A DNA stretch of 35,339 nt. Source: Oscillospiraceae bacterium. Lineage in GTDB: Bacteria; Bacillota; Clostridia; Oscillospirales; CAG-272. Location: the NCBI GenBank assembly GCA_015063805.1, contig SVTK01000020.1, positions 1 through 35,339 of the forward strand, read 5' to 3'. The notes beneath the pieces are model-generated. The model ran no database searches, had not been told where the DNA came from, and was given only the letters and a program-made list of their open reading frames with translations. This document shows, one piece after another, positions 30,930 to 35,339 of this stretch. Within the stretch, counting starts at the first letter, position 1; every line of letters begins with the position of its first letter. A program made the position numbers and the translations under genes.

Positions 30930-32010
30930 CTAAAACAGCCACAGCAGATACGCCGCTGCATAGATCGCCGCACTGAACAGCGCGGTAAAGCCAAGCAGCC
31001 ACCGTTTGTATTTGCCTTTGTCCATCGGAAGATCGCCGACAAATTTACCGGTCTGACCGTTCATGGCAAATGTGTATTTTTCGCCCTTCCATGTGGTGTT
31101 CAGCAGCCACACCGGCAGAAGGGCATAGCGTACCTTGCCTTTGCGGAGGCTGATATTGGTCGATTCCGCCGTGACGGTCGTGTATCCCCGCACGGTATCG
31201 GCAAATGCATCCTCGGTGCTTTTTTGATGCGCTCGTTGGCACGCTCGATACTCGTTTCGGCATCTACATCGTATTTGTCTGCCAGATATCCGGCGAGATA
31301 TGCTGTCTGAAAATCCACCGCATCCTCCATTCTGAACTGCTTAATGGATTCCATCAGTTTTTTCTCCATCTTGGTGGAGCCGTCCACGGGCACCTGCGTA
31401 AAGCTCAGTCAGCCGCCCCGTGTGAGGGCATAGCAGGTCGTCTCGGTGTAATCGTATCGGTTGTCGCTCCAGTGCCGGATGTTCAATGCTTTATAGCGCA
31501 CCTTAGCGTCCGCATCTGCGTCAAACAGCCAGATCGGGACGTAAATTCCTTTGACTTCATCAATATGATTCTGATCTCCGAACACCTTCGGAAGAAGTTT
31601 TTTCTACCGTAATGTTTTTGCAGTGCCACCTTCGCTGCCTTTTTGTCCAGATTGAATGGAATCACAAGATCCGGCTTCAAAGTACCCGAAAGCTGTCCCA
31701 TCATCACCACCGGATTGTCGCAATACGGGCAGGACATTGCCGCCGTGGTTTCGTCTCCCACGATCTCACCGCCGCAGGAGCGGCAGACGTAGGTATAAAG
31801 ACCGTCAGTCTCGCCTTCCTGCCAGTTATCGCTCTCCGTCTTCCATTTCATGTTGTCCGCAGGCTCGTTTTTCAGCTCCGCGTCGTAGGCAGCAAGGGTT
31901 TCCATTTCGTATTCCGTATCGCAGTACGGACATTTCATCTTCTGCAGGGTGCTGTCAAAGGCGATGGCACCGCCGCAGCATGGGCATTTATACTCCTGCA
32001 ACTCTGCCAT
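30930..32010 (-). pseudogene. Zinc-ribbon membrane protein (YdjG-like) with two frameshifts and one TGA
   Basis: The start at 32010 (MAELQEYKCPCCGG) follows AGGAGG. Two zinc ribbons are visible (CPCCGGAIAF with CPYCDTEYE; CRSCGGEIVG with CPYCDNP). Near 31598-31603 an A7 run has become A6, shifting the frame; the true frame goes on with KLLPKVFGDQNHIDEVKGIY and VPIWLFDADAD. TGA at 31409-31411 interrupts TRGG/LSFTQVPVDGSTKM. A second A7-to-A6 loss at 31220-31225 shifts again, after which the frame reads STEDAFADTVRGYTTVTAES and ends with a membrane helix at 30930. Restored, the protein is about 360 residues. It lies 14 bases after the SPFH gene and 11 before the TPM gene. Confidence 0.8.
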
Positions 32011-32024
32011 ACTCATTCCTCCTG

Positions 32025-33424
32025 TTACTGCATGTCCCCGTCATCAAACGGATCACCGCATTCCGGGCAGAACTTCGGCGGCTTCACGCCCTTTTCCGGT
32101 TCCCATCCGCATTTGTCGCATTTGTACTGGGGAACACCCGCAGGCTTCTTCGCGCCGCACTCCGCACAGAATTTGCCCTTATTCACCGCGCCGCAGGAAC
32201 AGGTCCAGCCGTCATCGGCAGGCTTGGGTGAACCGCATTCGGGGCAGAATTTTCCGGTTGCCGGTGCACCACATTTACACGTCCAGCCACCCGCAGGCTT
32301 GGGTTCGGGCTTCTTCGCCCCGCATTCGGGACAGAACTTTCCGACAGCAACCGCACCGCAGGAGCATTTCCATCCGTCCTGCACAGATGCTGCTGCCGAA
32401 ACCGGTGCAGCTTGCTGTTGCTGCTGACCCATAGCAAAGAGATTTTGCGCATTCATGCCGCCTGTGTTCATGGCCATACCCATACCCATGAATCCGGTCA
32501 TGGCACCCGCTTCGTTGGAAGCTGCAGCCTTCATCGCATCCGCCTGTGCGCCGACCAGCGTAGCTGCCGCCATCGTGGGATCGCGGTACATGGCAGTTTT
32601 CTGCGCGGTCTTGAGCATTTCCTGATCTTCCTCGGTGAGTGTAGGCGGATTGATAGCCACCTTTACATCACCGATACCACGTGCGCCCCATTCGGTGGAA
32701 AGCTCCTCGTTGAGATATGTTTCAAGCTCATTCGTGTGCGCCGAAATCTGGTTTGGACGGATCTCCAGCATGGATAGCTTGGCAAGAGCCGGACCGAGTG
32801 CGCTGACAAACTCCGTCTTCATGGTGTCCCGCAGCTCATCCTTGGAATAGGCCTGTGTCACGTTGCCCGTTACGTTGGTGTACAGCTTGATCGGGTCGGT
32901 GATGCGGAAGGTGTATGTACCGTTGCAACGGAGGGAAACGTCCACGTCAAAATTGATACGCGAATCAACCACGCGGAAAGCGATAGGATTGGCCGTGCCG
33001 AACTTGTTGTCGAGGATTTCCTTGGTGTTGAAGTAGTAGACGCGCTGATCCTTACCCGTGTCGCCGCCGTAGGTGAAGCGCTTACCGATTGCTTTGAAGG
33101 TTTCGAGAATGCTCTCGCCGAGAGATCCTGCGAAAATGGACGGTTCGGTGGAACTGTTCCATGTAAACTGACCGGGTTCGGCGCAAAGCTCCACGACCTT
33201 CCCCTGTTCAACGATGATCATGCACTGACCGTCTGCGACAGCGATGCCGGAACCGTTGGAGATGATGTTATCTTCCGCTTTGGTATTGGAGGAACGTCCG
33301 CTGATACGCTTCTGTCCCTTGACGATCAAAATATCGTTTGCAATGGAGTCGCAGTAGAAAATTCCTTCCACTGATTGGCAAGTACGCCGCCTGTTGCTCC
33401 GGTGATCGCTTTAATCAGTCCAAT
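32025..33424 (-). pseudogene. SPFH-domain protein with four zinc ribbons (YdjI-like), frameshifted near its N terminus
   Basis: The SPFH core and C terminus are intact from 33371 to 32025: YCDSIANDILIVKGQKR, NIISNGSGIAVADGQC, VEQGKVVELCAEPGQFTW, then a Met/Gln-rich linker and four zinc ribbons (three of the form C-x-CGA...FCPECG). The family N terminus GLIKAITGATGGVLANQWKE is present just upstream in another frame, separated by a T5-to-T4 loss (33358-33361). Its first codon reads ATT instead of ATG at 33422-33424, although AAAGGAG is correctly placed. Proteins of this type (YdjI in B. subtilis) act with PspA at stressed membranes. No pspA gene is seen here. Confidence 0.8.
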
Positions 33425-33504
33425 TGTTGTTCTCCTTTATGTATTTTTTGTTCAAATCCGAGAAATCGCTGTGAGTTTTTTGAAAAAACAGAATCTCCTT
33501 TTGC

Positions 33505-33863
33505 TCAGCGGATGACCAATCTCCAGCTGACACTGCAGTCGAGATTCTGATGTTCCGAAAGATATTCCTCCAGAATTTCCTGACTGTTTGTGGCAACCAT
33601 GCGCGGTTTGCCGTTTTGCGATATTTCCTCTATCGGTACAGAGTACATTGCTTCGAAGTTCTTGAAGTGATAAGACTGGATTCCCACCGTGTAAACATGA
33701 TCGTCCTCGATCGGCATCTGACGGAAATCAAACTGCTAAAGCTGTGCGTGCTTCGGTCATACACAATCTCAAGACCAGCGGAAAGCTGATAGAACTCCGA
33801 ATGTCCGCCCTCCAGGGCCTCGTCACGATGCCAGCCGAGCTCGATGTTTTTCGACCAAAATCA
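33505..33863 (-). pseudogene. C-terminal remnant of a 5'-nucleotidase-family protein
   Basis: Two frames join across a probable T4-to-T3 loss at 33730-33732. Restored, they read IELGWHRDEALEGGHSEFYQ, then LSAGLEIVYDRSTHSFS, DFRQMPIEDDHVYTVGIQSY, FKNFEAMYSVPIEEISQNG and VATNSQEILEEYLSEHQNLD, ending RLVI. This matches the C-terminal domain of bifunctional 5'-nucleotidase/2',3'-cyclic phosphodiesterase enzymes. The metallophosphatase half is missing entirely. Upstream the same frame runs through TGA 33861-33863 into unrelated sequence. Confidence 0.65.
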
Positions 33864-34004
33864 CAGTCCGTACCCCTGCGCGAAGGTGTCGCCGTATGAG
33901 CCGTATGCCGCATGGACGATCACATCATTCGTGTGAAGGAGCGTTTTTAGCGCATCGGTCATGTCAATGCAACGCAGAGATTTCGGCAGATTCAGTTTTT
34001 TCAT
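33864..34004 (-). pseudogene. Short remnant resembling the last repeat of a BspA-type leucine-rich-repeat protein
   Basis: The 47 codons read LNLPKSLRCIDMTDALKTLL, then VIVHAAYGSYGDTFAQGYGL before TGA. The pattern LPKSL...I...A and then GSYGDTFAQGYG is like the closing repeat of BspA/LRR_5 surface proteins. It is fused in frame (through the TGA) to the 5'-nucleotidase remnant and abuts the opposite-strand transglutaminase remnant at about 34005. It is too short for a firm call. Confidence 0.35.
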
Positions 34005-34303
34005 GTTATCAGGCATACGCTGCTTTTGTAAAAGGCCAAACCATCTGCTCCGGTTATGCGCAGGCATTTTACAGGCTGTGCCGTGAAGCGGGAGTCTCCT
34101 GCTGGTACTGCCGCGGCACAACACCGGAAGGCCGCCATGCGTGGAATATGCTGGATACGGAAGTCGGCGTTGTATATGTGGATGTCACATGGTACGACAC
34201 CGAAAAAATCGCGGGGGATTACCGTGACGGAAAAAAGTAGTATCTGTTTATGACGCAGTAGGAATTTGACTATTACGGCTATGTGCAGGAAACCTGTCAA
34301 TGA
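34005..34303 (+). pseudogene. Transglutaminase-like core remnant
   Basis: The plus-strand frame reads AYAAFVKGQTICSGYAQAFY, then GVSCWYCRGTTPEGRHAWNM and VYVDVTWYDTEK, giving the Cys-His-Asp triad of the transglutaminase-like fold (ICSGYA, RHAWN, VDVTW). The N-terminal part of the domain and any signal peptide are missing. After DGKK the frame meets TAG (34238-34240) and a second TAG, but sequence continues YLFMTQ and EFDYYGYVQETCQ, as expected for the family, so these are acquired stops. It is the only plus-strand gene piece after 26.7 kb. Confidence 0.65.
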
Positions 34304-34355
34304 GACCTGGAATTGAGCTTTAAGCGTATGTCACACCTTCCCAGAGATGCATATC

Positions 34356-35016
34356 CTATAGAGTATCCCATCGGAAGGAGCCGACACCCGGCTCGCCGAT
34401 GAGACAAGGGTTGTTTTTTGTTTTTCTGGACAGAATGCGGATCACGTTTCGAATCTCGTCGTCACGACCGATAACGGGGTCAAGCTTTTGTTCTTTTGCC
34501 TTGGCGACAAGGTCCTGACCATACTTTTTGAGTACGTCGTAGGTCTCTTCGGGATTGTCGCTTGTGACTGTTCTGCTGCCGCGAACATTTTCCAGAGCCG
34601 TCAGAAAGGCGTCCTTTGTGAGCCCTGCATTTCGGAAAATATCCTTGACCTTCATATCCCCCTTGGCAAAGAGGGCAAGCATCAGATGCTCCACCGAAAC
34701 AAATTCATCCTTCATCTTTCGCGCCTGTGCCTCCGTTTCGGTGAAGGCTGCATCAAGCTCTCTCGAAAGATACAGCTTGTCTGCTTGCATACCGCTGATC
34801 TTGGGCAAGGAAGAGATCGCCTGCTCGGTCTGCTGTTTTATATTTTCTATGGATGCGCCGGATTGCTTTACAAGGTTAGGGATCAGTCCATCCTCCTTGG
34901 ATACAAGGGCATCCAGCAGATGAACCTGTTCGATCTGCTGATTTCCGTTTTCCAAGGCAATTGATTGCATATCACGAAGCGCTTCAATACTTTTCTGTAA
35001 ATTGATTCATATTCAT
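34356..35016 (-). pseudogene. clpB: ClpB chaperone, frameshifted at codon 10 and truncated at the first Walker A
   Basis: GAGGTGAA precedes ATG 35016 (MNMNQFTEK). A short A run at 34991-34994 appears to have lost two bases; after it the frame reads [20 protein letters not shown] and continues through the N-terminal repeat domain ([32 protein letters not shown]) into the first ATPase domain ([37 protein letters not shown]). Homology stops at GVG, where GKT should follow; the frame ends SFRWDTL and a stop. About 75% of the protein is missing, including both ATPase modules. The breakpoint lies near 34378. Confidence 0.85.
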
Positions 35017-35048
35017 ACGTTTCACCTCGATGTACCTAAAAATAGAGT

Positions 35049-35076
35049 GGGGAACCCTTACGAAGAAAGGTTCCCC
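35049..35076 (-). terminator. Terminator of hsp20
   Basis: GGGGAACC (35049-35056) and GGTTCCCC (35069-35076) are exact reverse complements with a 12-base loop. On the minus strand the stem is followed by ACTCTATTTTTAGG, a usable T tract. It separates hsp20 from clpB. Confidence 0.75.
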
Positions 35077-35082
35077 GATTAT

Positions 35083-35339
35083 TTACTGAATTTCAAGTCG
35101 TCTGCCTTCTTCGACTTTCTGTGTTGCTTTGGGCAGCGTCAATGTGAGAATACCGTCCTTGTAGGAAGCGGAGATTTCATCGCTGTTGATGCCGTCTAGA
35201 TCAAAGCTTCTGGTGAAGGAGCCGTAAGAACGCTCTCTTCTGAGGTAATTGTTCTTTTCGTCCTTTTCCTCGTTTTCGGTTTTGTGCTCAGCGTGGATCG
35301 TGAGGTAACCGTTTCTGACTTCGGCGTGGATATCCTCTT
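35083..35339 (-). CDS. Hsp20/alpha-crystallin small heat shock protein (5' end outside window)
   Basis: The last 85 codons are present. They read DIHAEVRNGYLTIHAEHKTE, then RRERSYGSFTRSFDLDGIN, EISASYKDGILTLTLPK and end VEEGRRLEIQ. RRERSYGSFTRSFDL and the GILTLTLPK motif are diagnostic of the alpha-crystallin domain. Hsp20 proteins bind unfolding proteins without ATP and hand them to ClpB/DnaK. The neighbouring clpB is broken, so that partnership is lost at least at this locus. No frame disruption is visible here. Confidence 0.92.
   Translation of the reverse strand, partial: EDIHAEVRNGYLTIHAEHKTENEEKDEKNNYLRRERSYGSFTRSFDLDGINSDEISASYKDGILTLTLPKATQKVEEGRRLEIQ

Noticed and set aside
30133-33863. 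Genetic code change with TGA as a sense codon
   Set aside because: TGA ends many intact genes in the window (potB, potC, the M20 gene and its membrane partner), and the same broken genes also carry frameshifts, so decay or sequence error is simpler.
1-35339. CRISPR arrays, tRNA or rRNA genes, insertion sequences, phage genes
   Set aside because: Looked for regularly spaced repeats, transposase or integrase motifs and tRNA-like cloverleaf ends on both strands; none was recognised. Gene debris after 26.7 kb carries no transposase remnant that I can see.

Overview
The window looks like chromosomal DNA of an anaerobic, probably endospore-forming and gut-associated member of the Clostridia (Oscillospiraceae/Ruminococcaceae-like). 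This rests on several features. The lepB-rbgA-rnhB-yraN order is typical of Firmicutes. There is a DUF1540 protein, an M23/M50 pair resembling SpoIVFA/SpoIVFB behind a sigma-E-like promoter, a choloylglycine hydrolase, a potABCD operon, and strong AGGAGG ribosome sites with TTGACA/TATAAT promoters. The first 26.7 kb is moderately GC-rich with intact, tightly packed genes. The genus cannot be fixed from sequence alone.

Layout. 1-8.5 kb, mostly minus strand: trigger factor (cut by the left edge), a metallophosphoesterase, then a probable seven-gene transcription unit running right to left (apgM-like phosphomutase/possible homoserine kinase, signal peptidase I, RbgA GTPase, RNase HII, YraN, M19 dipeptidase, threonine synthase), with a small plus-strand DUF1540 gene at its far end. 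8.7-12.2 kb, plus strand: RlmD-type rRNA methyltransferase, an unknown protein, an ASCH-domain protein and an MFS transporter. 12.2-13.2 kb, minus: a choloylglycine hydrolase-family enzyme. 13.3-26.7 kb, plus: TrmO; a DUF5058/second membrane protein/M20 peptidase trio; a FliB-like Cys-rich protein; the M23-M50 pair; potABCD behind a palindrome-covered promoter; a BNR-repeat sialidase-like protein without a signal peptide; and a CcdA-TlpA thiol-redox pair.

26.7-35.3 kb, mostly minus, is different: many genes are broken. It holds remnants of a surface protein with an InlB/Flg_new-type repeat. An intact KtrA-TrkH potassium system follows. Next is a three-gene block homologous to B. subtilis ydjI-ydjG-ydjH (SPFH, zinc-ribbon, TPM proteins), in which every member carries a frameshift or stop. 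Fragments of a 5'-nucleotidase, an LRR-like protein and a transglutaminase come next, then a ClpB cut off exactly at its first Walker A motif, and an intact but edge-cut Hsp20. Most lesions are one-base losses in A or T runs or in-frame TGA/TAG codons. The intact trkH in the middle retains an A7 run, so simple uniform base-calling error is not a full explanation.

Candidates for something undescribed are the co-translated DUF5058/membrane/M20 trio, the sigma-E-like promoter with a catalytically complete M23 partner of an M50 protease, the tail-anchored PotD, and the apgM-like enzyme that may fill the homoserine kinase step next to threonine synthase.
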